Assembly (NCBI RefSeq): GCF_020616335.1
Contig: NZ_CP085051.1
Span: 682,001-746,000 of the forward strand
Length of the DNA: 64,000 nt
DNA from: Corynebacterium uberis
GTDB lineage: Bacteria; Actinomycetota; Actinomycetes; Mycobacteriales; Mycobacteriaceae
Reading direction: 5' to 3'
Shown: positions 10,198 to 18,775 of the stretch, in pieces
How the letters are laid out: the number at the start of each line of letters is the position of its first letter
How positions within the stretch are numbered: position 1 is the stretch's first letter
The notes under the pieces: generated by a model
Told to the model about the DNA's origin: nothing
Database searches by the model: none
The model's input: only the letters and a program-made list of their open reading frames with translations
Program-made: the position numbers and the translations under genes

Positions 10198-11496
10198 GTG
10201 GCAGACAACACCAACGCCGACAACAAGGCGGTATTGCACTATCCCGGCGGCGAGTTTGAAATGAACATCAAACAAGCCACCGAAGGCAACTCCGGCATTG
10301 AACTGGGAGGACTGCTCTCCCAGACCGGCTACACCACCTTTGACCCAGGCTACGTCAGCACCGGATCCACCGAGTCGAAGATTACGTTCATTGATGGCGC
10401 CGAGGGCATCCTGCGCTACCGCGGCTATGACATCGCAGACCTTGCGGAAAACGCCACCTTCAACGAGGTCTCCTACCTGCTGATCAAGGGCCACCTTCCC
10501 ACGCTCGATGAGCTGCACAAGTTCAACAATGAAATCCGCCACCACACCCTGCTGGATGAGGATTTCAAGGCCCAGTTCAACGTGTTCCCCCGCAACGCGC
10601 ACCCCATGTCCGTGCTGGCGTCCTCGGTCAACATTTTGTCCACCTACTACCAGGACCAGCTCAACCCGCTGGATGAGGCGCAGCTGGACAAGGCCACCGT
10701 CCGACTCATGGCCAAGGTGCCCATGCTGGCGGCCTACGCCCACCGCGCCTCCCGCGGCGCCCCCTACATGTACCCGGATAACTCGCTGAATGCCCGCGAG
10801 AACTTCCTGCGCATGATGTTCGGCTACCCCACCGAGCCCTATGAGATCGACCCCATCATGGTCAAGGCCCTGGACCGCTTGCTGATCCTGCACGCCGACC
10901 ATGAGCAGAACTGCTCCACCTCCACGGTGCGCATGATCGGTTCGGCACAGGCGAACATGTTCGTCGCCGTGGCTGGCGGCATCAACGCCCTGTCCGGCCC
11001 GCTGCACGGCGGCGCCAACCAGGCGGTGCTGGAGATGCTCGAGGAAATCCGCCGCAACGGCGGGGACGCCACCGACTTTATGAACCGCGTGAAGAACAAG
11101 GAAAAGGGCGTCCGCCTGATGGGCTTTGGCCACCGGGTGTACAAGAACTATGACCCGCGCGCAGCCATTGTCAAGGACACCGCCCATGAGGTGCTGGAGC
11201 ACCTGGGTGGGGACGAGCTGCTGGATCTGGCGCTCAACCTGGAGGAGATCGCCCTCAAGGATGACTACTTTGTGGAGCGCAAGCTCTACCCCAACGTGGA
11301 CTTCTACACCGGCCTGATCTACCGGGCGATGGGCTTCCCCACGGACTTCTTCACTGTGCTCTTTGCCATCGGCCGCCTGCCGGGGTGGATCGCCCACTAC
11401 CGCGAGCAGCTGGAGATGAACACCAAGATCAACCGGCCGCGCCAGGTCTACACTGGCGAGACGCTGCGCAAGGTTATCCCCCGCGACCAGCGCTAA
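10198..11496 (+). CDS. gltA: Citrate synthase
   Basis: Condenses acetyl-CoA and oxaloacetate, the entry of the citric acid cycle. The 432-residue type II (long, Gram-negative-like) enzyme contains the catalytic His in GPLHGGANQ (about 269), His in GFGHRVYKN (about 311) and Asp in NVDFYTG (about 367), and ends with the conserved RPRQVYTG...VIPRDQR tail. The start is GTG 10198 after AGGAAGGG. It is followed by a strong hairpin at 11518-11548 and then fkpA, as in C. glutamicum. Confidence 0.97.
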   Translation: MADNTNADNKAVLHYPGGEFEMNIKQATEGNSGIELGGLLSQTGYTTFDPGYVSTGSTESKITFIDGAEGILRYRGYDIADLAENATFNEVSYLLIKGHLPTLDELHKFNNEIRHHTLLDEDFKAQFNVFPRNAHPMSVLASSVNILSTYYQDQLNPLDEAQLDKATVRLMAKVPMLAAYAHRASRGAPYMYPDNSLNARENFLRMMFGYPTEPYEIDPIMVKALDRLLILHADHEQNCSTSTVRMIGSAQANMFVAVAGGINALSGPLHGGANQAVLEMLEEIRRNGGDATDFMNRVKNKEKGVRLMGFGHRVYKNYDPRAAIVKDTAHEVLEHLGGDELLDLALNLEEIALKDDYFVERKLYPNVDFYTGLIYRAMGFPTDFFTVLFAIGRLPGWIAHYREQLEMNTKINRPRQVYTGETLRKVIPRDQR

Positions 11497-11517
11497 TTCC
11501 CGGTTCTTCGGGCCCGG

Positions 11518-11548
11518 CCCACCACCCCGCGCCGACCCGGGTGGTGGG
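11518..11548. terminator. Hairpin after gltA
   Basis: Ten perfect base pairs (CCCACCACCC with GGGTGGTGGG) and an 11-nt loop, 21 nt after the gltA stop. No T run follows, so termination may be partial; the fkpA -10 box begins 6 nt later. Confidence 0.6.
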
Positions 11549-11553
11549 GTGCC

Positions 11554-11559
11554 TATAAT
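11554..11559 (+). promoter_or_regulatory. fkpA -10 box
   Basis: A perfect TATAAT about 75 nt before the fkpA ATG, just past the gltA hairpin. No clear -35 box. An AAGGAG ribosome site is at 11616-11621. Confidence 0.6.
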
Positions 11560-11633
11560 GGACCGCACTGTGTTCCTCGTCGCAGCCACGTGCTGCGCTG
11601 AGAAATCCCAACTCCAAGGAGCCTTGTTTTTAC

Positions 11634-11993
11634 ATGGAAAAGCCCGCTATCGACGTCCCCACCGGCCCCGCGCCGTCAGATCTGGTCATCGAAGACATCA
11701 CCGTCGGTGACGGCGCGCAGGCCACCCCTGGCGCCACGGTTGAGGTCCACTATGTGGGGGTCGATTTCGAGTCCGGCCAGGAGTTTGACTCCTCCTGGGA
11801 CCGCAAGCAGACCATCGAGTTTTCGCTCGACCGGCTCATCGCCGGCTGGCAGGAAGGCATCCCGGGCATGAAGGTCGGCGGCCGGCGCAAGCTGATTTGC
11901 CCGCCGGAGAAGGCCTACGGCCCCGTCGGCGGGGGCCACCCGCTGTCCGGCCGCACCCTGGTTTTCATCATCGATCTGCTCGATGTGAAGTAA
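11634..11993 (+). CDS. fkpA: FKBP-type peptidyl-prolyl cis-trans isomerase
   Basis: A 119-residue single-domain FKBP that speeds proline isomerisation during folding. It carries VHYVGVDFESGQEFDSSWDR (about 36-55) and GWQEGIPGMKVGGRRKLICP (about 69-88), then the conserved AYG....G..PL...TLVFIIDLLDV ending. There is no signal peptide, so it is cytoplasmic. It has its own promoter after gltA and a strong hairpin after its stop. Confidence 0.95.
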   Translation: MEKPAIDVPTGPAPSDLVIEDITVGDGAQATPGATVEVHYVGVDFESGQEFDSSWDRKQTIEFSLDRLIAGWQEGIPGMKVGGRRKLICPPEKAYGPVGGGHPLSGRTLVFIIDLLDVK

Positions 11994-12020
11994 CCAGCGT
12001 TCGAACCGCCTGACGTGCCC

Positions 12021-12055
12021 GCAGCCCCTCGCGCCTTTAGAGGCCGAGGGGCTGC
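12021..12055. terminator. Bidirectional hairpin after fkpA
   Basis: An 11-bp stem (GCAGCCCCTCG with CGAGGGGCTGC) holds an inner GCCT/AGGC hairpin. It runs into the 3' end of the convergent gene at 12037, so it can serve both transcripts. Confidence 0.75.
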
Positions 12056-12606
12056 ACGTATCCCAGGTCGGGGCGGAAGGAGCCGCGCAGGGCGACGGGG
12101 GCGTCGATAAGCACCCATTGTCCAGAAAGGGATACCCGAATCTGGAGCAGATCGTCTCTAGGGGAGGCGACCACCTCCGCGCGGCAGGTGGGGGAGAAGG
12201 AGTGCACCTCCCGGACGTGGGCGTCGTCTAGCAGCGGGCCGAGGGCGACGCACTGCGGGTGGGACTGCGGCGGCGCGGCCTCGCCGGCGGGGGCGTGCTC
12301 GCCGAGGACAGCGGGAACGCCCTCGATGCACAGTGCCCACAGGGTGCGCTCGGGGGCGTCGGCAAATGGGGCCAGGCCGACGAGCGTGACATCGGAGCCA
12401 AAATCCGCCAGCGGGGTCACGGCCACCTCCTGGCCGGTGGGCAGGGGATTGCCGCACAGGGACAGCGCGTAGGCATGCTCATCGACGCTGTGCAGCAAGA
12501 CATCACCGCGCGAGGTCACCCCCAGCAAGCGTGACGCATCACGCGGAGGGGTCTTGCCGTCTGCATAGGCGCGGGCGGCGGTGAGCAGTGCTGTCAGTTC
12601 CGTCAT
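12037..12606 (-). CDS. Unrecognised 189-residue soluble protein
   Basis: Sequence MTELTALLTAARAYADGKTP, then alternating hydrophobic strands (VTLVGLAPFADAPERTLWAL; VLLHSVDEHAYALSL) and the tail DLGYVQPLGL. There is no signal peptide, helix bundle or catalytic motif that I recognise. The strand-rich pattern could be a split-barrel flavin/heme-binding fold, but that is a guess. It stands alone between fkpA (convergent) and an aldo/keto reductase (divergent, 50 bp away). The ATG at 12606 is preceded by GTAAAACT about 7 nt upstream. Confidence 0.6.
   Translation of the reverse strand: MTELTALLTAARAYADGKTPPRDASRLLGVTSRGDVLLHSVDEHAYALSLCGNPLPTGQEVAVTPLADFGSDVTLVGLAPFADAPERTLWALCIEGVPAVLGEHAPAGEAAPPQSHPQCVALGPLLDDAHVREVHSFSPTCRAEVVASPRDDLLQIRVSLSGQWVLIDAPVALRGSFRPDLGYVQPLGL
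12100..12112 (-). repeat. Dispersed 13-bp word (N=A) in the 12037-12606 gene
   Basis: Coding-strand GCTTATCGACGCC, read Leu-Ile-Asp-Ala. Confidence 0.85.
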
Positions 12607-12656
12607 AAACGTCAGTTTTACCCCATCGCCGCCGCGGGGCTGTCACAATGGAACCC

Positions 12657-13511
12657 ATGACCACCCCACGAGTGCCCACCGTCACCCTCAATGATTCCAC
12701 CGAGATGCCCCAGATTGGGCTGGGAACCTGGAAGTTACGCGGCGACGAGGCCATTACTACCATCCGCACCGCCATCGAGCTGGGCTATCGGCACATCGAT
12801 ACCGCCAGCCTCTACCGCAATGAGGAAGAGGTAGGCACCGCCGTGCGCCAGGCCATCGCCGCCGGCGACGTCACCCGCGACGAGCTGTTTATCACCTCCA
12901 AGCTGTGGAACACCGACCAAGGATCCCAGCGAGCCGCGCAGGCCTTCCAGGAGTCACTGGGCCGCCTCGGCCTGGACTACCTGGATCTTTACCTGGTCCA
13001 CTGGCCGTGCCCGCGCGCCGATCGCTACGTGGAGAGCTTCCAGGCGATGGCCAAAATCCAGGGCCTGGGCACCGTGCAGTCCATCGGCGTGTCCAACTTC
13101 TACCCCGAGGTCCTGCGCACGCTCATCGAGCGCACCGGCATCACCCCGGTACTCAACCAGGTGGAGCTGCACCCCGGGTTCTCGCAGGCCGAGCTGCGCG
13201 CGGAGCACGCCCGCCTCGGCGTGCTCACAGAGGCATGGTCGCCGCTGGGCCGCGGCATTGCGCTGAACAACCCAGTGGTCGAGCAGATTGCCGCCGAGCT
13301 GGACGCCACCGCCGCGCAGGTGATCCTGGCGTGGGAACTGGGCCACGGCATCTCCGTGGTACCCAAGTCCGTCGACCCACAACGCCTGGCCTCCAATCTG
13401 GCGGCCGGGACGATCACCCTGAGCGAGCAACAGGCCCAGGCCATCGACGCCCTCGACGACCAGCCCGGATTCGGGCGCATCTTTGACGACCCGGAGGTAG
13501 TCGAGCCCTAA
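12657..13511 (+). CDS. Aldo/keto reductase
   Basis: An NADPH-dependent TIM-barrel oxidoreductase of 284 residues, closest in pattern to the 2,5-diketo-D-gluconate reductase group. The catalytic tetrad is Asp48, Tyr53, Lys82 and His115, in GYRHIDTASLYRNEEEVG, ITSKLWN and LVHWPCP. The NADP-binding C-terminal signature VVPKSVDPQRLASNL is present. The start at 12657 is taken because a CACAAT box ends 7 nt before it; an in-frame ATG lies 9 nt upstream. Physiological substrate unknown. Confidence 0.93.
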   Translation: MTTPRVPTVTLNDSTEMPQIGLGTWKLRGDEAITTIRTAIELGYRHIDTASLYRNEEEVGTAVRQAIAAGDVTRDELFITSKLWNTDQGSQRAAQAFQESLGRLGLDYLDLYLVHWPCPRADRYVESFQAMAKIQGLGTVQSIGVSNFYPEVLRTLIERTGITPVLNQVELHPGFSQAELRAEHARLGVLTEAWSPLGRGIALNNPVVEQIAAELDATAAQVILAWELGHGISVVPKSVDPQRLASNLAAGTITLSEQQAQAIDALDDQPGFGRIFDDPEVVEP

Positions 13512-13540
13512 CACCGGGCCGCGTGTATTACTATTGCCTG

Positions 13541-14572
13541 GTGTTTGTCCCGGATCCCAACAATCCCGCCCACGGCGTCACCTGCGCGGTGGCGTTGGGC
13601 TGCGCTGCCGTCGTGTTCGCCGCAGCAGTGCCCCTGCTCGCAGCCACTGGGAAATCCGGGCCGCAGGCCTCCCCAGCCGTCGCAGCGGCCAGCCAGGATA
13701 ACGCGCGCCGCGGGGAACAGCTCGTGGCCGCCGCGGGTTCGCTAGCCGATGTCGGCGGCGCGCCGAAGAACTGGGACGACGTAGAACTCACGGACGCCTC
13801 CCAGATCACCTACCTGGACCTGCGCGACGGCACCGTCACCGGGACCGCCAACCAGCGCACACCCCGCTCCGCGTTGAGCCTGTCCAAGCTCTACATTGCC
13901 GACTACGTCCTCGACCACGGCAGCGCCGACGAGAAATTTGAGGCGCTGGAAATGGTGGCCACCTCCGATGACCCCATAGCCAAGGACCTCTATGAGGCCT
14001 ACCCGGAGGCCATCGATGCCACCGCAAAGAAATACGACCTAGAATCCACCCGCTCCGGCACCAGCTGGGGCTACGCGGTGACTTCCACGTACGACGCCGT
14101 CTCCTACATCTTCCAGGTCATGCGTGACGACGCCGCCTCGCCCATCCTCGTCGCCATGGCACGGTCCGCACCCATCGCCGCCGACGGCTACAAGCAGGAC
14201 TTTGGCACCGCCGTGCTGCCCGGGGCGCGGGGAACCAAGTGGGCGTGGTCGAATGACAGGGACCAGCATTCGTCGGTGACCTTTGGCAAGGACTTCATCG
14301 CCGCTGCGGCCGTCACCGGTTCTGCCAATGACCTCACGGCCCTGGTCAACCAGCAGATCGCCGGCCCCCGTGCCGCCGCCAAGGGTGGCGGTAAAACGCA
14401 GGCGGTGGGTGCCCAGCAACCACAGCGCCAGCCGGCCCCCGCCCCCGATTCTGAGGCCACGCCCAGCCCTTCCGCCGAGCGCAAGCCCGGTGCGGGTGCT
14501 AAGGACGCGCCTGCTTCGACGGCGCCGTCGGCTACGTCGGGTTCGACGGATTCATCGCCTGCGCCCCGGTGA
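13541..14572 (+). CDS. Secreted or membrane-anchored beta-lactamase-fold protein
   Basis: The 343-residue product has one N-terminal hydrophobic segment (about 13-36). Its extracytoplasmic domain has a SxxK tetrad (Ser113-Leu-Ser-Lys116, then LYIADYVLDHG), an SDD triad at 142-144 where class A enzymes have SDN (SDDPIAKDLYEAYP), and GTKWAWSND near 231-239 at the place of the KTG strand. The last 70 residues are Pro/Ala/Ser-rich and disordered. This pattern suggests a serine beta-lactamase/PBP-like fold; whether it is catalytic is open, because a general-base Glu and a true KTG motif are not clear. GTG 13541 lies 6 nt after a TACTAT box, suggesting a leaderless mRNA. Confidence 0.6.
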   Translation: MFVPDPNNPAHGVTCAVALGCAAVVFAAAVPLLAATGKSGPQASPAVAAASQDNARRGEQLVAAAGSLADVGGAPKNWDDVELTDASQITYLDLRDGTVTGTANQRTPRSALSLSKLYIADYVLDHGSADEKFEALEMVATSDDPIAKDLYEAYPEAIDATAKKYDLESTRSGTSWGYAVTSTYDAVSYIFQVMRDDAASPILVAMARSAPIAADGYKQDFGTAVLPGARGTKWAWSNDRDQHSSVTFGKDFIAAAAVTGSANDLTALVNQQIAGPRAAAKGGGKTQAVGAQQPQRQPAPAPDSEATPSPSAERKPGAGAKDAPASTAPSATSGSTDSSPAPR

Positions 14573-14643
14573 GGGGATTCCCAAGAACGGATTGGCGGGG
14601 CCAAAATCGAGGCAGTGGTCTATCTTGCCCCTTACAATGAAGG

Positions 14644-14680
14644 CCAGTAGATCCCCAATAGTGGGCACCTAAACTACTGG
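14644..14680. terminator. Weak hairpin between convergent genes
   Basis: CCAGTAG (14644-14650) pairs with CTACTGG (14674-14680) around a 23-nt loop, between the ends of the genes at 13541-14572 and 14762-15325. Otherwise the 189-bp gap holds nothing that I recognise. Confidence 0.35.
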
Positions 14681-14761
14681 CACCAGGTCAATTGTGAGAT
14701 TTCAATGCTTGTCCAATATCTTCCTGGGCTTTGCTTCGGTGTGGCTGGGTTCAAGCAATAC

Positions 14762-15325
14762 CTACCCATTTTGTTTTTCTGTGTCATCAATGTAACTGAT
14801 GTCGTCCGTTAGCTCCCACTTTCCATTGGCTAGTCGTGCGCGTTTCATTACTTGTTCGCCATCGTTGGACCAGTGGAGTGATACGTCCTTTACGGCTGCG
14901 GTGAGGTTATCAAGATTCGTCCCCCGTACCGTGACGTTCTGGCAAGTAAAATCCGTACTTATCACCGCTCCGTCGGGAAGTTCATGCATGGCTTCGCCCA
15001 TGATCATCATTTTGTAAACTCCTTCCCCTATGTCGTCGTTTGCGGGGCGGGTGAGTACTAGTTGGGCAGTTTCAGGTCGGGGAAATTGTATCTTTGCTGC
15101 TTCAAAGCACACTTGTCCTCCCTCCTTTTGCATGGCGTCTTCCAGCTGCCACGGTTGGGAGTTCGCGCTGGAGGGGCCGTCGCCATTGATCGAGGCCATG
15201 GCGATAAGAAGGAGTCCGACGACCGGGACCGCAATTCCGGTACCGATGAGAATCTTTTTCCAGTGGGTTCCCTTGTCGTTGTTGGTGGTTGTGGTGGGGG
15301 TGGGGTTTGCTATCGGGCTTGACAT
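14762..15325 (-). CDS. Unrecognised single-pass membrane protein
   Basis: A 187-residue protein: a Thr/Asn-rich N-terminus, one membrane helix (about 25-45, KKILIGTGIAVPVVGLLLIA), then an extracytoplasmic domain with two Cys residues (VCFEAAKI; FTCQNVTV) that could pair. The domain ends with strand-like segments, as in small secreted DUF4878/lumazine-like folds, but I cannot assign it. The gene is visibly poorer in GC than its neighbours and starts the accessory stretch that runs to tRNA-Arg, so it may be acquired. Confidence 0.6.
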   Translation of the reverse strand: MSSPIANPTPTTTTNNDKGTHWKKILIGTGIAVPVVGLLLIAMASINGDGPSSANSQPWQLEDAMQKEGGQVCFEAAKIQFPRPETAQLVLTRPANDDIGEGVYKMMIMGEAMHELPDGAVISTDFTCQNVTVRGTNLDNLTAAVKDVSLHWSNDGEQVMKRARLANGKWELTDDISYIDDTEKQNG

Positions 15326-16448
15326 TATTCCTTCTTGCGTATTGTTATAGTAGGGATTTCTCTATGAATCTTGTTGTCGGTCAAAATCCAAGTTTTTGCA
15401 TACGTGTGGTTCGTATAGGTATACGACCTTTTGAAAATTTTGTGGAGTTATGGAAAGCCCCTTTGGTGTGCCCTTATGTGCTCGTCGGTCTAGGTCAATG
15501 ACGTGTGCGTGACAGGTGTGTAGTCAGCTTGTCCTAGTCGTCGACTGTCTGGTGAAAACACTGGGAATGTATTTTCCTGAGCGCCTTATCTGTTCCTTTC
15601 TTGTTGTGCTGGGTTGTTTTCACTTGTGGTGTTCTGTGGTTACAGCCTGTCATGCGGGTGGGACGACGGTCCGCCGAAGTGCGAACACTCTTGCGAAATG
15701 ATGCTCTGCTGGTGGTCTTGTGGGAGGGCGCTATGGGGTTGGATTAAAGGCGCCGCTCGATCGTGTCCCGAGGTTCGTGAGTCGTTGCAGTTGTGAAGGC
15801 ACCGCTGAGGGCCGTGGATAGCGCATGGGGTCCATCCGGACATTCGTCATCCGTTAAACCCAGTGTGAGTGGGATAAGCGAACGGCTGTATGGTCGCTAG
15901 CACCGCGATTGCTCTAAATGAGGCCGACGTGAGCTGACTGCATGGAGGGGTGCTGGGTACGCCAACACGGCGCTGAAGCCTGGACCGTGGGAAACGCCGG
16001 TCATGCTGACTAACCACGCTTGAAGAGTGATGGAGGGAACCGGCACGCAACATTGCCGGATTTGTTCAAACCTATGACCGCAATCGAGTGCTCGGTGGTA
16101 TGTGCTGGTTAGGGCCCTGGAGCTGTAGAGTGTGAAGCAGTACAGACGTGGCGGGCGAAGGTCGAGATTCCCTACTTCTTCTCGTTCTGAGGAGCAGGTT
16201 TGAAAAGGGTACCAACGTGACGATCATAGGATCTGTTTGATCCCTTGGTATCGGGCTGCTGACATCTCAAGCGTCCGAGCATTCAAATCATTGTGCGAAT
16301 CTCAGATCCTGTACGGCCACGGAACTCCATGACAATTCCACGATCCGGGTTCCTAGGCGGACGGTGCTGGACAGTACTGTGCAGTCTCTTCAAAAGATGA
16401 AACCCCCTGTGAGCTGGAGCAATGCGCAACTCACAGGGGGTGATCAAG
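15326..16448. other. 1.1-kb gene-free region with many RNA-like hairpins
   Basis: I find no credible protein gene on either strand. The stretch is AT-richer than the rest. From about 15640 on it contains a dense series of short stems. These are GGAC/GTCC 15661-15672, GGCGC/GCGCC 15727-15754, GTCC/GGAC 15830-15841, AGCGA/TCGCT 15877-15898, GACCG/CGGTC 15983-16002 and CCGGC/GCCGG 16040-16059. A nested pair GGTACCAA/TTGGTATC enclosing GGATC/GATCC spans 16208-16252, and a bulged GAGcATTC/GAATCTC stem spans 16277-16303. GGAAC/GTTCC spans 16321-16353. A large non-coding RNA or the relic of a mobile element beside tRNA-Arg is possible; the family is not recognised. Confidence 0.5.
16403..16440 (-). 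terminator. tRNA-Arg terminator
   Basis: An 11-bp perfect stem (CCCCCTGTGAG with CTCACAGGGGG) with a 16-nt loop begins 9 nt beyond the tRNA 3' end; on the minus strand it is followed by TTTCATCTTTT. Confidence 0.8.
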
Positions 16449-16521
16449 CGCCCCAGATAGGATTCGAACCTACGACACCCGCTTTAGGAGAGCGGTGCTC
16501 TATCCCCTGAGCTACTGGGGC
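16449..16521 (-). tRNA. tRNA-Arg (anticodon CCT)
   Basis: The 73-nt gene folds as a standard cloverleaf: acceptor GCCCCAG/CTGGGGC, D arm with GCTC/GAGC, anticodon stem CCGCT/AGCGG with loop CTCCTAA (anticodon CCT, reading AGG), and T arm with GGTTCGAAT. CCA is not encoded. AGG is a rare codon here, and tRNA genes of this kind are common integration sites; the gene-free structured stretch lies directly downstream. Confidence 0.95.
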
Positions 16522-16605
16522 CCGCCGGATAAGGTTACCGCATCGGCGTGCAGGCGGGGAAACGCGGGGCAGCCCGCGCCGACACGCAGCGCGGCGGGGT
16601 GTGAG

Positions 16606-17133
16606 TCAGCCTTGTTGTTGGCGCTCAAAGCGCAGGTGGCTGAAGGCCACGGGGTGGCCGTTGCGCCCGGGTGCGCGCAGCTGGCTGGCCTCATCCAATA
16701 CCCACTCGGTGGTGGCAACCAGGCGGAAGTCCGGGGGGATTGCCGGTGCGGTGACGCAGCGCTGTCCCATGGCGGGGCGCAGCGTGGCGGCGAGCACGGC
16801 GATGTCGAGTGTGTCGCAGCGGGAGATGAGGCTGTGGTAGATCTGGCCGCCGCCGATGATCCAGCCTGACGCGGCGTCGGGAAGCCTGTCCATGACCTCT
16901 GCGCCCTGTGACCAGTCGCCGGCAGGGCGGGAGGACAACACGATGTTGCGCCGGTGGGGCAGGGGCCGGAAGCGGCTGGGGATGGACTCCCAGGTGCGTC
17001 TGCCCATGTAGACCACACCGCCTTCGGTGGTGACGTTCACGAAGTGGCGCATGTCGCCGGGGACGTGCCAGGGCATGGTGGTGCCGTCGCCGATAACGCC
17101 GTCGAGGGACTGTGCCCAGATCATGCCCAGCAT
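16606..17133 (-). CDS. folA: Dihydrofolate reductase
   Basis: Reduces dihydrofolate with NADPH to restore tetrahydrofolate spent by thymidylate synthase. The 175-residue enzyme has the N-terminal MIWAQSLDGVIG, MPWHVPGDMRHF with the substrate-binding Asp27, MGRRTWESIP (about 43-52), and GWIIGGGQIYHSL (about 90-102). Its start overlaps the thyA stop by one base (TAATG), so the two are translationally coupled, as in C. glutamicum and mycobacteria. Confidence 0.96.
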   Translation of the reverse strand: MLGMIWAQSLDGVIGDGTTMPWHVPGDMRHFVNVTTEGGVVYMGRRTWESIPSRFRPLPHRRNIVLSSRPAGDWSQGAEVMDRLPDAASGWIIGGGQIYHSLISRCDTLDIAVLAATLRPAMGQRCVTAPAIPPDFRLVATTEWVLDEASQLRAPGRNGHPVAFSHLRFERQQQG

Positions 17134-17954
17134 TAGACGGACACCTTGGCGGTGATGGCGGGGTGGGGGTTGTAGTCGGTCAGCGAGATGTCGTCGAAGG
17201 TGTAGTCAAAGAGGCTGGCCGCCTGGCGCAGATTGAGGGTGGGGTAGGGCCGCGGCGTCCGGGAGAGTTGTTCGGTGACCTGCTCGCGGTGGTTGTCGTA
17301 GATGTGGCAGTCGCCGCCGGTCCAGATGAACTCGCCGGGTTCCAAGCCAACCTGTTGGGCGACCATGCAGGTCAGCAGGGAGTAGGAGGCGATGTTGAAG
17401 GGCACGCCCAGGAACATGTCTGCGCTGCGCTGGTAGAGCTGGCAGCTCAACCGCCCGTCGGCGACGGAGAACTGGAAGAGCAGGTGGCAGGGCGGCAGCG
17501 CCATGTTGTCTAGTTCGGCGACGTTCCAGGCGCTGACGATGTTGCGTCGGGAGTTCGGGTCGGTTCGCAGCAGGTCGAGCGCGCGGGATATTTGGTCAAT
17601 GTGGTGCCCACCGGGGGTGGGCCAGCTGCGCCACTGCACGCCGTAGATGGGCCCGAGGTCGCCGTTGTCATCGGCCCACTCGTTCCAGATGCGGATGCCG
17701 TTGTCTTGGAGCCAGTGCACGTTGGAGTCGCCGCGCAGGAACCACAGCAACTCGCCGACAACCCCGCGGAAGTACACCTTTTTGGTGGTCAGCAGCGGGA
17801 AGGATGAGCTGAGGTCGTAGCGCAGCTGCGCGCCGAAGATGCTGGTGGTGCCGGTTCCGGTGCGGTCGTCTTTATGCGTACCGGAGTCCAGGATGTGGCG
17901 CAGCAGGTCCTCGTAGGGGGTCGGGATGCTTCTCGACGTCTCAGTCATAGGCAT
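17133..17954 (-). CDS. thyA: Thymidylate synthase
   Basis: Methylates dUMP to dTMP using methylenetetrahydrofolate. The 273-residue protein carries the catalytic Cys156 in [12 protein letters not shown], the phosphate-binding [12 protein letters not shown] and [10 protein letters not shown], and [15 protein letters not shown] with the QRSADMFLG block before it. The start at 17954 lies 7 nt after a TAGACT box; a second in-frame ATG (17948) is also possible. It heads the thyA-folA operon, downstream of cysQ. Confidence 0.96.
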   Translation of the reverse strand: MPMTETSRSIPTPYEDLLRHILDSGTHKDDRTGTGTTSIFGAQLRYDLSSSFPLLTTKKVYFRGVVGELLWFLRGDSNVHWLQDNGIRIWNEWADDNGDLGPIYGVQWRSWPTPGGHHIDQISRALDLLRTDPNSRRNIVSAWNVAELDNMALPPCHLLFQFSVADGRLSCQLYQRSADMFLGVPFNIASYSLLTCMVAQQVGLEPGEFIWTGGDCHIYDNHREQVTEQLSRTPRPYPTLNLRQAASLFDYTFDDISLTDYNPHPAITAKVSV

Positions 17955-17979
17955 GCACTTCAGTCTAGGTGGTCCCGGC

Positions 17980-18741
17980 TTACAGGTAGCTTCCGTTGTC
18001 CTTGAGGTAGGCCGCGGCGTGGGCCATGATCTCTTCGGCCAGCTCAGGGCGGCAGATGAGCATGTCGGGGACGTAGGTGTCTTTGTTGTTGTAGGTCAGG
18101 GCAGAGCCATCCAGGCGGGAGCAGTGCAGCCCGGCGGCGGTGGCCACGCCCACCGGGGCGGCGGAGTCCCACTCGTACTGGCCGCCGGCGTGAATGTAGG
18201 CGTCCGAATCGCCCAGCAACACGTGGATGGCCTTTGCCCCCGCGGAGCCCAGCTGGACGGTTTCATACCCCATCTGTTGGGCGACGTAGCTGGCCACGGC
18301 CGGGGGGCGGTTGTGGGAGACAACGATCTTGCGGGAGTAGGGGCCAACCACGGCGCGCACGTCGGCGGAGTCGAAGACCACGCCCAGGTCCGGCATGCCT
18401 ACGGCGGCGTGGGTGGGACGGCCGTTTTCTACCAGGGCGATGTGGACGGCCCAGTCCTGGCGTCCGGTGGCAAACTCCTTGGTGCCGTCGAGGGGGTCGA
18501 CGATCCAGACGCGGTCCTTTTTCAGCCGCGCCGGGTTATCGGCGGCCTCTTCGGACAGGAAGCCGTCGCCGGGGCGGTGTTGGGCCAGCGTGCGGGAAAT
18601 CCAGCTTTGGGCGAGGTCGTCGCCGGCGTCGCCGAGGCTGCGGCCGCGCAGCACGCCGACGTTGCGCACGCCTTTGAGAATCTCGCCGGTTCCTTGGGCG
18701 AGGCGGTGGGTCAGGCGGGCGTCGGTGAGCTCTGCGGTCAT
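17980..18741 (-). CDS. cysQ: 3'(2'),5'-bisphosphate nucleotidase (inositol monophosphatase superfamily)
   Basis: Hydrolyses 3'-phosphoadenosine 5'-phosphate to AMP, relieving inhibition of sulfate assimilation; mycobacterial CysQ also acts on inositol phosphates. The 253-residue protein shows the metal-binding set: Glu64/Glu65 in [19 protein letters not shown] (81-90) and [15 protein letters not shown] near 205-220. The start at 18741 follows a TAAAAT box by 7 nt, so a leaderless mRNA is likely. It is divergent from lhr with 34 bp between the starts. Confidence 0.9.
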   Translation of the reverse strand: MTAELTDARLTHRLAQGTGEILKGVRNVGVLRGRSLGDAGDDLAQSWISRTLAQHRPGDGFLSEEAADNPARLKKDRVWIVDPLDGTKEFATGRQDWAVHIALVENGRPTHAAVGMPDLGVVFDSADVRAVVGPYSRKIVVSHNRPPAVASYVAQQMGYETVQLGSAGAKAIHVLLGDSDAYIHAGGQYEWDSAAPVGVATAAGLHCSRLDGSALTYNNKDTYVPDMLICRPELAEEIMAHAAAYLKDNGSYL

Positions 18742-18775
18742 GACGGCAATTTTAACCGTTTGGTTTGATTGAGTC

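Noticed and set aside
15326..16448. RNase P RNA or tmRNA in the structured gap
   Set aside because: The conserved GAGGAAAGTCC block of RNase P RNA and the tRNA-like ends of tmRNA were not found.
16449..16521. A duplicated tRNA-Arg 3' end marking an integrated element
   Set aside because: No second copy of the tRNA 3' end was found by eye on either side in the window, and no integrase is present.
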